From an uncultured Algibacter sp. (GTDB lineage Bacteria; Bacteroidota; Bacteroidia; Flavobacteriales; Flavobacteriaceae): 64,000 bases of DNA. The DNA lies in contig CANMZT010000010.1 of assembly GCA_947502405.1 (NCBI GenBank), forward strand, positions 83,490 to 147,489. Direction: 5' to 3'. Made by a program: the position numbers and the translations under genes. Positions 8,881 to 17,487 of this stretch are shown in pieces (positions within the stretch are counted from its first letter, which is position 1; every line of letters starts with the position of its first letter). Below the pieces are notes generated by a model, which was not told the origin of the DNA, made no database searches, and was given only the letters and a program-made list of their open reading frames with translations.

Positions 8881-10182
8881 TTATACGGTTTGTAATTGTT
8901 GGTTATAAGCTGAAAGAATTTCAGCTTCATAATGACTATAAAATTCAGGATCAAAGTTTGCTTCAGAAAGATGATTCATTACATAATTTACATCGCGATT
9001 CTCAGTCAACCACTTGTCAAAAGTCTCATGACGCATTCTAATCCCAAACGTATTAATACCTAAAAAGGTGTTTGTAGTTTTATCATAACAAACGGTTATG
9101 CATTTGGTGTCATCTTCATGTTTCCAATGAAAATGCGCTTCGTTTTCTCTAGGTTTTGCAAATACCCAACCATAGGTTTGGTATTCGATATCCATAAATT
9201 TAGCAGAGTTAAACCAATGCCCTGGATTATATTGTATTCTGTTTCCACAAATGGTTTGTGCTAAAGTTTCTCCCATCATGCGTCCAGTGTACCAAACAGC
9301 CTCAATAGGTCTACGGCCATTTATACCTTCGTGTTGTTCTGCACAATCGCCAATAGCATATACATCCTCAACATTAGTTTCTAAATAACGGTTTACTTTT
9401 ACACCTCTACCAGTTTCAATATCAGAATCTTTTATAAAATCTATATTAGGAGATACTCCAGCGGTTAATCCAACTACATCGCAAGCAATTTCTTCTCCGG
9501 TTTCTTGTATTATAATGGATTTTACTTTTCCGTTTTCATCAGAAACAATCTCTTTTAAGTTGTTTCCAAGGCGTAAATCAATATGATGGTTTTTTATGTG
9601 TCTATTAATCATTTCGCTTTCACCAGATGGTAAAACACCATTCCAAAAACTATCTTCTCTTACTAAAAACGTAACAGGAATACTTCTGGAATTTAGCATT
9701 TCAGCTAATTCAATACCAATTAATCCCCCACCAACTATTACAGCGTGTTTACAAACCTCCTTATTAGGAGCATATTTTTCAAGATTTTCTAAATCCTGTT
9801 TGTGGTACATGCCCATAACACCATCTAAATCTTGCCCTGGCCAACCAAATTTATTAGGTTTACTACCAGTAGCGATGATAAGTTTATCGTATTTAAGCGT
9901 GTCTCCTTCGGCAAAATGAAGCGTTTTAGATTTAGTATCAACTTGTTTTACAAAACCCTTTTTCAGGTCGATTCTGTTTTTCTCCCAAAACCAATTCTCA
10001 TAGGGTTGTGTGTGTTCAAATTTCATGTGTCCCATATATATGTACATGAGTGCAGTCCTTGAGAAGAAATATTCAGTTTCAGCAGATACAATGGTAATTT
10101 TTTTGTCAGACAATTTTCTAATATGTCTTGCTGCTGTTACACCAGAAATTCCGTTTCCAATAATGACGATGTGTTCTTTCAT
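8881..10182 (-). CDS. NAD(P)H-dependent FAD oxidoreductase (pyridine nucleotide-disulfide class I fold)
   Basis: 433 residues. The FAD-binding GxGxxG is IVIIGNGISGVTAARHI at the N-terminus. The NAD(P)-binding motif is VIVGGGLIGIELAEML near residue 150, and the second FAD motif is DVYAIGDCAE near 280. There is no redox-active CxxC, so it resembles ferredoxin/nitrite-reductase-type reductases rather than thioredoxin reductases. The last 100 residues (with FHWKHEDD) differ from the standard dimerisation domain. It is the first gene of the minus-strand operon reaching 4625 and is divergent from the DUF547 gene, with both promoters in the 250-bp gap. Expected to pass electrons from NAD(P)H to the adjacent iron-sulfur protein. 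Confidence 0.8.
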   Translation of the reverse strand: MKEHIVIIGNGISGVTAARHIRKLSDKKITIVSAETEYFFSRTALMYIYMGHMKFEHTQPYENWFWEKNRIDLKKGFVKQVDTKSKTLHFAEGDTLKYDKLIIATGSKPNKFGWPGQDLDGVMGMYHKQDLENLEKYAPNKEVCKHAVIVGGGLIGIELAEMLNSRSIPVTFLVREDSFWNGVLPSGESEMINRHIKNHHIDLRLGNNLKEIVSDENGKVKSIIIQETGEEIACDVVGLTAGVSPNIDFIKDSDIETGRGVKVNRYLETNVEDVYAIGDCAEQHEGINGRRPIEAVWYTGRMMGETLAQTICGNRIQYNPGHWFNSAKFMDIEYQTYGWVFAKPRENEAHFHWKHEDDTKCITVCYDKTTNTFLGINTFGIRMRHETFDKWLTENRDVNYVMNHLSEANFDPEFYSHYEAEILSAYNQQLQTV

Positions 10183-10432
10183 AATTTGATTGTTATAAAG
10201 GTTTAGGTCGTAGCTAAAGATAATAACTTATATCTAGTCTATTAATTTAGAATGGGTTTAAATTGAAATACGTATGTAAGGTTGAATTGAAGTTTTAGAC
10301 ACGAAAAAACTTTTAATTGCTTTGTAATTACTTGAATTTTTATTCGACCTAATGGCAGTTACTTTGCAAAGCTTAGAATTTTGAAAATATATCTTATCTT
10401 GAAATAAGACAATTAAGAAAACAATAGAAAAA

Positions 10433-11146
10433 ATGAAAAAACAATTTATAATCATATTAATAGCACTTATATCTTTTGAAGGGATTTCTCAAGATTTAAA
10501 TACTTTTTTTGGTAAAGCAGATGCCTTTTTTAAGACCAATGTATCTAACGGAAAGGTTGCTTATTCTAAAATTCACACAGACCAATCATCACTTAACGAG
10601 CTACTAAAAATAGCTGAGGGAATTTCAGTTTCAAAAAGCGATGCAAATAATTATCAAGCCTTTTGGATTAATGCATATAATTTATCTGTGATAAAAGGGA
10701 TTATTGATAACTATCCAACAAATTCGCCACTTGATAATGCTGGTTTTTTTGATAAAACTACTTATAGTTTAGCAGGTAAAAATATAACCCTAAACGATAT
10801 TGAACATAAGTTATTAAGAGGGCAATTTAATGATGCACGCTTTCATTTTGTATTAGTATGCGGAGCAGTGGGGTGCCCGCCTTTAATTAATAAAGCATAT
10901 TTGCCAAATACTTTAGATGCCCAGTTAGAAGCGCAAACGAAAAAAGCTATTAACGGTAATTTTATAAGAGTAAATGCAAAAAAGAAACGTGTTCAGGCAT
11001 CACAAATTATGGAATGGTATAAAGAGGATTTTACTATGAATGGGAAATCTGAAATAGACTTCATAAACCAATACAGAACAGAAAAATTAGAAGGTAAATA
11101 CAAATTAAGTTACTTTCCATATAACTGGAATGTAAATAAACAATAA
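10433..11146 (+). CDS. Exported DUF547 protein
   Basis: 237 residues with a Sec signal peptide (IIILIALISFEGISQ) and a DUF547 domain. Domain hallmarks seen are AFWINAYNLSVIKGI, DIEHKLLRG and RFHFVLVCGAVGCPPL, a conserved His/Cys set that suggests a papain-like or metal-dependent fold; the biochemical function of DUF547 is not established. A second DUF547 protein at 17488-18384, in the arsenosugar locus, shares the same motifs. It leads a run of same-strand genes to 15158, 72 bp ahead of the next true start. Confidence 0.8.
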   Translation: MKKQFIIILIALISFEGISQDLNTFFGKADAFFKTNVSNGKVAYSKIHTDQSSLNELLKIAEGISVSKSDANNYQAFWINAYNLSVIKGIIDNYPTNSPLDNAGFFDKTTYSLAGKNITLNDIEHKLLRGQFNDARFHFVLVCGAVGCPPLINKAYLPNTLDAQLEAQTKKAINGNFIRVNAKKKRVQASQIMEWYKEDFTMNGKSEIDFINQYRTEKLEGKYKLSYFPYNWNVNKQ

Positions 11147-11218
11147 TTAATAAAAACAAACCATATCATTCCATAAAAATATAGAAGAATGGTATCTAAT
11201 AAACCAAAAATCAAAAAT

Positions 11219-12118
11219 ATGAAACGAATTATAGCAACAATAGCACTAGCTGCACTATCATTTACAGGGTTTGCACAAGAAGAAGAGCAAGAGCGCAGTG
11301 TAATACAAACATACACACCATCTATATTACTTAAAAAGGGACAGTGGGATATTAAATGGTTTAATAACCTGTACACTGAAACTAAAGATTTGTTTGGGAA
11401 TTCAGAAGGAACAAAAAAACAAGATATTCCAAGAAACTCATTTTTTACTTCAAGCGTTGATATTTTTACAGGTGTGTCAGATAACAATAGATTTAATTTA
11501 GGTTTGTTATTTGAAGTACGATCTAACGCTGTAGGTGGAAGAGATGCTTTAGACGTATTTTCTTTTGATGGCGAGAGAGGTACAGCACGTTCTGGTTTAA
11601 CTTCTTTTGCACCAGCTATTAAATTTAACCCTATTAAGAGTGTTGGTAATTTTACAATACAAACCGCATTCCATATTCCATTAATAGATAATGAAACTGA
11701 AGATGGCGTATTTTTAGATCAAGACGGGTTCATTTTTCAAAATAGATTTTTCTACGATTATAGTTTTGCAGGAGGTGATTGGCAATTATTTACAGAGCTA
11801 AATACAGAATATAATTTTGGCGAACAAGAAAGTTTTGCTTACAACAGTCTACGTTTAACACCAGGTGTGTTTTTAAGTTACTTTCCAAGTTCAAAATTTA
11901 CAGTTTTAGGGTTAGCTCAACATATAGAATTAATATCTTTTGGAGCTAACGATGCAGGAGAAAATGATTTTAGTCAAAGTGTAACTATACTTGGTGGTGG
12001 TGCAAAATATCAACTAACAAAAACATTAAATGCAGAATTTTTATACTCTAATTTTCTTTTTGGTAAAAATTCTGGTTTAGGACAAACATTTAACATCGGA
12101 TTAAGGGCATTGTTTTAA
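11219..12118 (+). CDS. Outer-membrane beta-barrel protein, function unknown
   Basis: I place the start at the ATG at 11219, which begins MKRIIATIALAALSFTGFAQ, a normal signal peptide; the upstream in-frame ATG at 11189 would add an unlikely charged extension. The 299-residue product has alternating amphipathic strands with aromatic ends and finishes GLRALF, as porin-like barrels do. The mature N-terminus is acidic (EEEQE). It resembles Bacteroidota outer-membrane transporter-like proteins without a clear family name. A terminator-like hairpin follows at 12145-12191 and overlaps the next gene. Confidence 0.75.
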   Translation: MKRIIATIALAALSFTGFAQEEEQERSVIQTYTPSILLKKGQWDIKWFNNLYTETKDLFGNSEGTKKQDIPRNSFFTSSVDIFTGVSDNNRFNLGLLFEVRSNAVGGRDALDVFSFDGERGTARSGLTSFAPAIKFNPIKSVGNFTIQTAFHIPLIDNETEDGVFLDQDGFIFQNRFFYDYSFAGGDWQLFTELNTEYNFGEQESFAYNSLRLTPGVFLSYFPSSKFTVLGLAQHIELISFGANDAGENDFSQSVTILGGGAKYQLTKTLNAEFLYSNFLFGKNSGLGQTFNIGLRALF

Positions 12119-12144
12119 ATTAAATCAGAATATAATAGTAAATT

Positions 12145-12191
12145 AGAAGCTTAAAGAGTGTTATATGCGACCTTTTAAGCTTCTTTTTTTT
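12145..12191 (+). terminator. Terminator-like hairpin enclosing the next start codon
   Basis: AGAAGCTTAAA at 12145-12155 pairs perfectly (11 bp) with TTTAAGCTTCT at 12174-12184, followed by seven T. The loop contains the ATG at 12165 of the GH113-like gene, and the 3' arm and T-run encode its signal peptide. It could end the barrel-gene transcript or attenuate the downstream operon. Confidence 0.65.
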
Positions 12192-13172
12192 ATTTTTTTA
12201 TTTGCAGTTCAGTCATGTGAGACTCAACCAAAAAAGATTAATGGGGTGAGTTTTGTTGCGTCTGGAAATGTCATAACCCAAGCCGATGTAAAACCAGTTG
12301 TAAAAGTAAATGCAAATTATGCTGCTATTATGCCTTTTGGGTTTATTAGGAATTTGAATAATCCTAAAATCATTCATAACACCGACAGACAGTGGTTTGG
12401 GGAAACCCGGGAAGGAGCTAAACAATATATTGAAGAGCTAAGAAAACAGAATATTAAAATAATGCTTAAACCCCAAATTTGGGTTTGGCATGGTGAGTTT
12501 ACAGGCTATATTGAAATGAAAAACGAAGCCGATTGGAAAACTTTAGAAGATTCTTATTCAAGCTTTATTTTAGAATATGCCGATTTGGCTAACGAGGTTA
12601 ATGCAGAACTATTTTGTGTCGGCACAGAGTTAGAAAAATTTATAGAAAACAGACCTGAATATTGGAATAGTTTAATTGAAAAAATAAAAGCTAAGTTTAA
12701 AGGGAAACTAACTTATGCAGCCAATTGGGACGAATTTAAACGCACCCCGTTTTGGAATAAATTAGATTACATAGGAGTGGATGCTTACTTCCCCGTAAGT
12801 GATAAAAAAACACCAACAGTTGATGATTGTTTAAAAGGTTGGCAAACGCATAAAAAAGTGATTCAAAATATGTCTCAGAAACACAATAAACCCATTCTGT
12901 TTACTGAATATGGCTATAGAAGTGTAGATTATGCAGGTAAAAAACCTTGGGTAAGCGATAGAAGTATGAATCAAGTGAATCTGGAAGCACAAATTAATAC
13001 AACTCAAGCATTATTTGAGACCTTCTGGAAAGAAGATTGGTTTGCTGGTGGTTTTATTTGGAAGTGGTTTCACGAGCATGATAAAGTAGGCGGTGAAGAT
13101 AATCCTATGTTTACGCCCCAAAACAAGCCAGCAGAAATAGTATTAGGTAAACATTATAAATTATATGAATAA
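12165..13172 (+). CDS. GH113-like glycoside hydrolase, lipoprotein
   Basis: 335 residues. A lipoprotein signal ends FAVQSC, so the enzyme is probably anchored to a membrane. The body is a TIM-barrel resembling family GH113 (beta-mannanase-like): strands IMLKPQIWVWHG, FCVGTELEKF and ILFTEYGYRS. The Glu in GTELEK is the likely acid/base and the Glu in FTEYGY the likely nucleophile; DYIGVDAYFP and GGFIWKWF are further active-site strands. GH113 members act on beta-mannan or related glycans, but the substrate here is unproven. Its start codon lies in the loop of a terminator-like hairpin, and its stop overlaps the next gene by 8 bp. Confidence 0.8.
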   Translation: MRPFKLLFFIFLFAVQSCETQPKKINGVSFVASGNVITQADVKPVVKVNANYAAIMPFGFIRNLNNPKIIHNTDRQWFGETREGAKQYIEELRKQNIKIMLKPQIWVWHGEFTGYIEMKNEADWKTLEDSYSSFILEYADLANEVNAELFCVGTELEKFIENRPEYWNSLIEKIKAKFKGKLTYAANWDEFKRTPFWNKLDYIGVDAYFPVSDKKTPTVDDCLKGWQTHKKVIQNMSQKHNKPILFTEYGYRSVDYAGKKPWVSDRSMNQVNLEAQINTTQALFETFWKEDWFAGGFIWKWFHEHDKVGGEDNPMFTPQNKPAEIVLGKHYKLYE

Positions 13173-13902
13173 AATTAAATATCTAATAGTATGTTTTATG
13201 GTTTTGTTATCCTGTACAAAAGATAACGACGATGATATTGAGCAAAACTTAGAGTCATATACTTTAAGTAAGCCTATTGAAACAGGTGCCGTTATTGCAT
13301 GTGCCGCTAGTGAAAAGGACACAGGAGATGTGCTTACTTTTTTTTATCCCGAGGAAGGTGCCACTAATATCAGGTTTTATGAAATTGAAAACGAACTACA
13401 AGACCATGAGGATTATTCAAATTACAAGCGGATTTTTATAAAAAGCGAGCCTTTTTTCAACGGTCACCTAAGGAAGTTTACTCAAGCATCTTCATCAAAA
13501 GAAAAATGGGTGATTATCACTTTTGAGCTAGATAATGAAATAAAAATTTCAAACCCAATACGTATTAAACATCAAACCAGGCCTACAGTTTGGACTGATG
13601 AGGTAACCATAAATCAAGCGACCCCAAGTATGCCAGTTTTTTCATGGCAAGACAATGCTGCAGGAGATAATGCTATTTATTTTCAGGTTATTTCTGATGC
13701 ACAGAATAATTTGCTCTCGGGTACTTATACCTATGAAAGCATGTTTCAGTATTACAATACTAACAATGTTGTGTTAAATGTTACCACACAATTGCCACCT
13801 CCAAGTTTAATTTCTGGAAACGATTATAATTTTACTTTAATGGACGTAAGTCTAGATAATTGGGTAAATTTGGTAATTATTAAATCTTTCACTTCTCAAT
13901 GA
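13165..13902 (+). CDS. Hypothetical lipoprotein (245 aa)
   Basis: A short lipoprotein signal ends MVLLSC, and the mature form begins CTKDNDDDIEQ, an acidic stretch typical of surface-directed lipoproteins in this phylum. The remainder is beta-rich (probably two Ig-like or carbohydrate-binding-like domains) with no motif that I recognise. It overlaps the GH113-like gene by 8 bp and the Omp85-like gene by 4 bp, so the three are almost certainly translated from one message. It could be an accessory glycan-binding or assembly partner. Confidence 0.75.
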   Translation: MNKIKYLIVCFMVLLSCTKDNDDDIEQNLESYTLSKPIETGAVIACAASEKDTGDVLTFFYPEEGATNIRFYEIENELQDHEDYSNYKRIFIKSEPFFNGHLRKFTQASSSKEKWVIITFELDNEIKISNPIRIKHQTRPTVWTDEVTINQATPSMPVFSWQDNAAGDNAIYFQVISDAQNNLLSGTYTYESMFQYYNTNNVVLNVTTQLPPPSLISGNDYNFTLMDVSLDNWVNLVIIKSFTSQ

Positions 13903-15158
13903 TAAAAAAAGTTACAACTTCTCTCTTAATTTTATGTTGTAGTTATTTTGCTTTTGCTCAAAAAGCAGTTGTTGCAGACCTAAAAATTCAAGGTAATGAA
14001 AAGATAAAATCATCTTTCTTAAAAAAAATTGCAGCGGTAAAATCAGGAGAAAGTTTAGATTCTCTAACCATAGAAGAAGATATTAAACTCATTAAGAGAT
14101 TGCCTTCCGTATCTCATGCTTCTTATCAAGTTTTTTCAGCAGGAGATAATACGTATAATGTGTTTTACAATATAGAAGAAAATTTTACACTTATCCCTTC
14201 TGTGAATTTTTATACCACTGATGATGATGAATTTGCATATCGTTTGGGGCTTTATGAATTTAATGCTTTTGGACGAAATATCATCCTTGGAGGGTTTTAT
14301 CAAAAGGATATTTATGATTCTCATGCCATTAACATAAGAGCTCCTTTTCTCTTTTCAAGACGTTGGGGTTTAGCAGTTAATTATCAGGATTTAACAACGC
14401 TAGAACCTGTTTTTTTTGATAATGAAACAGCGCAATACAGATACAACAACAAAAGCTATGAAATACTTGGTTTGCATAGGTTCGATTTTCATAATAGATT
14501 AGAATTTGGTGTAAACTATTTTACCGAAGATTATCGATTTAGAGGAGGAAATATAAATAACAGACCAGAGCTAAATGTTCATAAATGGTTAGCAAAAGGC
14601 ATTTACGAGTATAATAATCTAGATTATTTTTACCATTTCGTCTCAGGGTTTAGAAGCATTTTTAATTTTCAATATGTAACATCTACAAACGATATGCTTC
14701 CAGATTTTTTTATAGGTTGGAACGATTTTTTCTATTTTAAGCGTATAGGTAAAAACGGCAATTGGGCTAACAGATTGCGTATGGGGCTTTCCACAAATGA
14801 TGAAACACCTTTTGCGCCCTTTTCCGTAGATAATAACCTTAATATTCGTGGTGTAGGTAATACCATTGATAGGGGTACGGGCGTTATCGTAATCAATACT
14901 GAATATCGTCATGCACTCTATGAAAAAGACTGGTTTGTGCTTCAAGGTAATGCTTTTGTAGATGCTGGCACATGGCGAAATCCAGGAGGCGATTTTGGTG
15001 ATTTTAGCAAAAAAGATAACGTAAAAGTGTATCCTGGGTTGGGGTTGCGCTTTATTCATAAAAAGATTTACAATGCTATTTTTAGGATTGATTATGGTAT
15101 TGGAATAACACCAAATTCAAGTAAAGGTTTTGTGTTTGGTATTGGGCAGTATTTTTAA
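13899..15158 (+). CDS. Omp85/BamA-TamA-like outer-membrane protein with one POTRA-like domain
   Basis: 419 residues. After a signal peptide (YFAFAQ), residues 25-95 resemble a single POTRA domain (VVADLKIQGNEKIKSSFL, then IKLIKRLPSV). The rest is a 16-strand-type surface-antigen barrel with the late conserved stretch NIRGVGNTIDRGTG and a C-terminal GIGQYF. Standard BamA has five POTRAs and about 800 residues, so this is a short relative. It is the last gene of the operon with the GH113-like lipoprotein and may insert or secrete one of its neighbours; that is inference. Confidence 0.75.
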   Translation: MIKKVTTSLLILCCSYFAFAQKAVVADLKIQGNEKIKSSFLKKIAAVKSGESLDSLTIEEDIKLIKRLPSVSHASYQVFSAGDNTYNVFYNIEENFTLIPSVNFYTTDDDEFAYRLGLYEFNAFGRNIILGGFYQKDIYDSHAINIRAPFLFSRRWGLAVNYQDLTTLEPVFFDNETAQYRYNNKSYEILGLHRFDFHNRLEFGVNYFTEDYRFRGGNINNRPELNVHKWLAKGIYEYNNLDYFYHFVSGFRSIFNFQYVTSTNDMLPDFFIGWNDFFYFKRIGKNGNWANRLRMGLSTNDETPFAPFSVDNNLNIRGVGNTIDRGTGVIVINTEYRHALYEKDWFVLQGNAFVDAGTWRNPGGDFGDFSKKDNVKVYPGLGLRFIHKKIYNAIFRIDYGIGITPNSSKGFVFGIGQYF

Positions 15159-15265
15159 AGTATTAGTAATTACATATACATATATATGTGAATTTACGAG
15201 CAAATTTAACTGTACTTATAAAATCTTTATTTACGAAGATTTACAGTTTTAAAATGTCAGTAATG

Positions 15266-15298
15266 TTTGTGTTTTAGTGCTGGATTCTTTTATCTTTG
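15266..15298 (+). promoter_or_regulatory. Bacteroidota-type promoter
   Basis: TTTG at 15266-15269, 21 bp, then TATCTTTG at 15291-15298, matching the TTTG/TAnnTTTG consensus of the phylum's main sigma factor. The predicted transcript start near 15304 places the ATG at 15322 as the usable start of the next gene. Confidence 0.7.
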
Positions 15299-15321
15299 CC
15301 TCTAATTCAAACAAATCTATA

Positions 15322-15840
15322 ATGAAAAATTTTAAATTATTTTTTTTACTAACACTAGCTGTTGCGTTTTCTTCATGTGGTAATGATGATGACGGACCAT
15401 CTGTTATTGAGCTCACAAATGAAAATTTTGCAGGCACTTACGAAATTACATTTTTAGAAACGGAATATGTTGTAACAGGAGTAGCTTCTAATGGAAGTGA
15501 AGTTATAATAGAAACAGAAATTGAGAAAGGAGATACATTTACAGATGCTATTTTTGTTTTTAATACGAATGGGACATATACGACATCAGGTGGCTACAGG
15601 GCTACTTATACTTTAACCGTTAATGGGGATTCTGAAACTGACAGTGAAATTGTAACTTTGAACGATGCTGGAACTTATAGTTTAAATGCTTCAAATAAAA
15701 CCATTACAATTGATGGTGAACCGGCAAATATTGTTTCTTTTGATGGTACTAAGATGGTGCTTACAGCTGAAATTGTCGAAACCTTTAATGAAGAAACCAC
15801 AACAATAAATACGGAGATTAGATTGGTTAAACGAAACTAA
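15322..15840 (+). CDS. Small lipocalin-like lipoprotein
   Basis: The start is set at 15322 because an in-frame ATG further upstream lies before the predicted transcription start. The protein (172 aa) begins MKNFKLFFLLTLAVAFSSC; the lipobox is FSSC and the mature sequence CGNDDDG is acidic. The body is beta-rich (FAGTYEITFLE, TNGTYTTSGGY, TYSLNASNKTITI), the layout of lipocalin-like or DUF-type lipoproteins of Bacteroidota. It is monocistronic, with its own promoter and a terminator at 15864-15890. Ligand and function unknown. Confidence 0.75.
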   Translation: MKNFKLFFLLTLAVAFSSCGNDDDGPSVIELTNENFAGTYEITFLETEYVVTGVASNGSEVIIETEIEKGDTFTDAIFVFNTNGTYTTSGGYRATYTLTVNGDSETDSEIVTLNDAGTYSLNASNKTITIDGEPANIVSFDGTKMVLTAEIVETFNEETTTINTEIRLVKRN

Positions 15841-15863
15841 TACTATTTACATTGTATAAATGA

Positions 15864-15890
15864 AAAACCATCTTTTAAGGTGGTTTTTTT
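15864..15890 (+). terminator. Rho-independent terminator
   Basis: AACCATCTT and AAGGTGGTT pair (one T-G wobble) around a TT loop, followed by a run of T. It lies 25 bp after the small lipoprotein gene. Confidence 0.8.
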
Positions 15891-15943
15891 ATTTGATTTA
15901 TACTTAGCTTTAATATAATCCGTAACTATAAAAAAAAAATTAA

Positions 15944-16672
15944 ATGCGAACTTTTGCAATAGGTGACATTCACGGAGGGCTAAAAGCCCTCGTCCAATTA
16001 TTAAACATATTGGAAATAAAAGATGAAGACCAACTCATTTTTATGGGTGATTACGTAGACGGTTGGAGTGAATCTGCACAAGTAATTCAGTTTTTAATAG
16101 AGCTTTCAGAAAAAATAAACTGCGTATTTATAAAAGGAAATCATGATGTTTGGTGCGAAGAGTGGTTAAGAAGTGATGATGTAAATCCTACATGGTATAT
16201 GCACGGAGGAAAAGAAACTATGGAAAGCTATCAAGGGTTCTCGAAAGAAGATAGAAACACACATTTAGCGTTTTTTGAGAACATGCCATTATATCATTTA
16301 GATGAAGAAAATAGGTTGTTTCTTCATGCAGGATTTACGTCTATGCATGGTGTAAAAAAGGAAGTTTTTGAAACTACATTTTATTTTGATAGAACCCTTT
16401 GGGAAATGGCTCTTACTATGGATAAACGTATTGAAAAAGATTCAGCTATTTATCCAAACAGACTTAAGCACTACAAAGAGATTTATATTGGCCATACACC
16501 TACAATTAATTTTAATAGTGACATTCCAATGAATGCCATTAATGTTTGGAATATAGATACAGGAGCTGCTTTTACAGGAAAAATTTCTGGAATTAATATA
16601 GATACTAAAGAAGTATTCCAGAGTGATAATTTGCCAATATTATACCCTAATGAAAAAGGAAGAAACAAGTAG
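15944..16672 (+). CDS. Calcineurin-like metallophosphatase (PP1/ApaH type)
   Basis: 242 residues with the complete metallophosphoesterase signature: GDIHGGLKAL near residue 7, GDYVDGW near 36, KGNHDVW near 65, then LFLHAGF and IGHTPTI for the later metal-binding His residues. This is the arrangement of serine/threonine phosphatases and symmetrical Ap4A hydrolases; the substrate is not determined. No signal peptide, so cytoplasmic. It is convergent with the glycosyltransferase at 16675, with only 2 bp between stops. Confidence 0.85.
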   Translation: MRTFAIGDIHGGLKALVQLLNILEIKDEDQLIFMGDYVDGWSESAQVIQFLIELSEKINCVFIKGNHDVWCEEWLRSDDVNPTWYMHGGKETMESYQGFSKEDRNTHLAFFENMPLYHLDEENRLFLHAGFTSMHGVKKEVFETTFYFDRTLWEMALTMDKRIEKDSAIYPNRLKHYKEIYIGHTPTINFNSDIPMNAINVWNIDTGAAFTGKISGINIDTKEVFQSDNLPILYPNEKGRNK

Positions 16673-16674
16673 AA

Positions 16675-17454
16675 TTAACCTAGTTTGTTTTTGTAATACT
16701 TATGTAGGCTGTTGGCATCTGCTCCAAACCATTTTTTTACATAAATAGACCAATAGATATATTGGAGTTTCCAAACTCCAAATTTTCTATACATTCTTGC
16801 AGATGACTTTAGTTTTTTATTAATAACCACAAATTTATTTCTGGCATACAATGCATTGATTAAAATGTTGTCTTCATAAATCGTATAATTTTCATCAAAA
16901 CCACCAATATCATTAAATAGAGATTTTGTGATAAACTGACTTTGGTCTCCTCCACGGCAAGCACGCCATCTAAATTGTGTTAACCAACTTGCTAAACGTA
17001 ACCACCAATGGTTACTGTCAAACTGCATTCTAAAGCACCCTGCTTCGTTCCCTTTTTCAACTTCATCAATAATTAATTGGTCAAAACCTTTAGGAGGAAG
17101 CGAATCAGCATGTAGAAAATAAAGAATATTTCCAGTTGCAGATTTAGCCCCTATATTCATTTGTTTAGCACGCCCTTTGTCAGAACTTAAAAGAGTTATT
17201 TTGACTTGCTTTGCTTCAGGGTAAGAAAAAGAAGTATTTGTACTTTTTTCTTTTATGTAATGATAAGCTTCTTTTTCAGCATTGTTATTTATGGTAATAA
17301 AATCTTGAGTAATAGTTCTAGTATTATCAGAACTACCACCATCAACAATAATGATTTCTGAAATGTTTTTAGAAGATGAGTTTGCAAGTAAATGCTCTAA
17401 TAGTTTACCTATAAAGGCTTCTTCATTTAAAACAGGAATTATTATACTTATCAT
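16675..17454 (-). CDS. TIGR04283-type arsenosugar-associated GT2 glycosyltransferase
   Basis: 259 residues with a GT-A fold: SIIIPVLNEEAFI at the N-terminus, IVDGGSSDNT, RAKQMNIGAKSATG, FLHADSLPP (DxD equivalent) and WRACRGGDQSQF. The RAKQMN and RGGDQ motifs are typical of the GT2 subfamily that travels with radical SAM ArsS genes. It contains an insertion around residues 45-75 rich in charged residues. It is the last gene of the PiT/desaturase/DUF547 transcript. Expected role is glycosyl transfer in arsenosugar or arsenolipid formation; donor and acceptor are unknown. Confidence 0.8.
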   Translation of the reverse strand: MISIIIPVLNEEAFIGKLLEHLLANSSSKNISEIIIVDGGSSDNTRTITQDFITINNNAEKEAYHYIKEKSTNTSFSYPEAKQVKITLLSSDKGRAKQMNIGAKSATGNILYFLHADSLPPKGFDQLIIDEVEKGNEAGCFRMQFDSNHWWLRLASWLTQFRWRACRGGDQSQFITKSLFNDIGGFDENYTIYEDNILINALYARNKFVVINKKLKSSARMYRKFGVWKLQYIYWSIYVKKWFGADANSLHKYYKNKLG

Positions 17455-17487
17455 ATAAATGCTTACGAGAAAATAGAAGATTTGGTT

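Noticed and set aside
7289..10182. Nitrite or nitrous-oxide reduction cluster
   Set aside because: The FAD and iron-sulfur proteins resemble parts of such systems, but no catalytic reductase, NosZ or NrfA gene is present.
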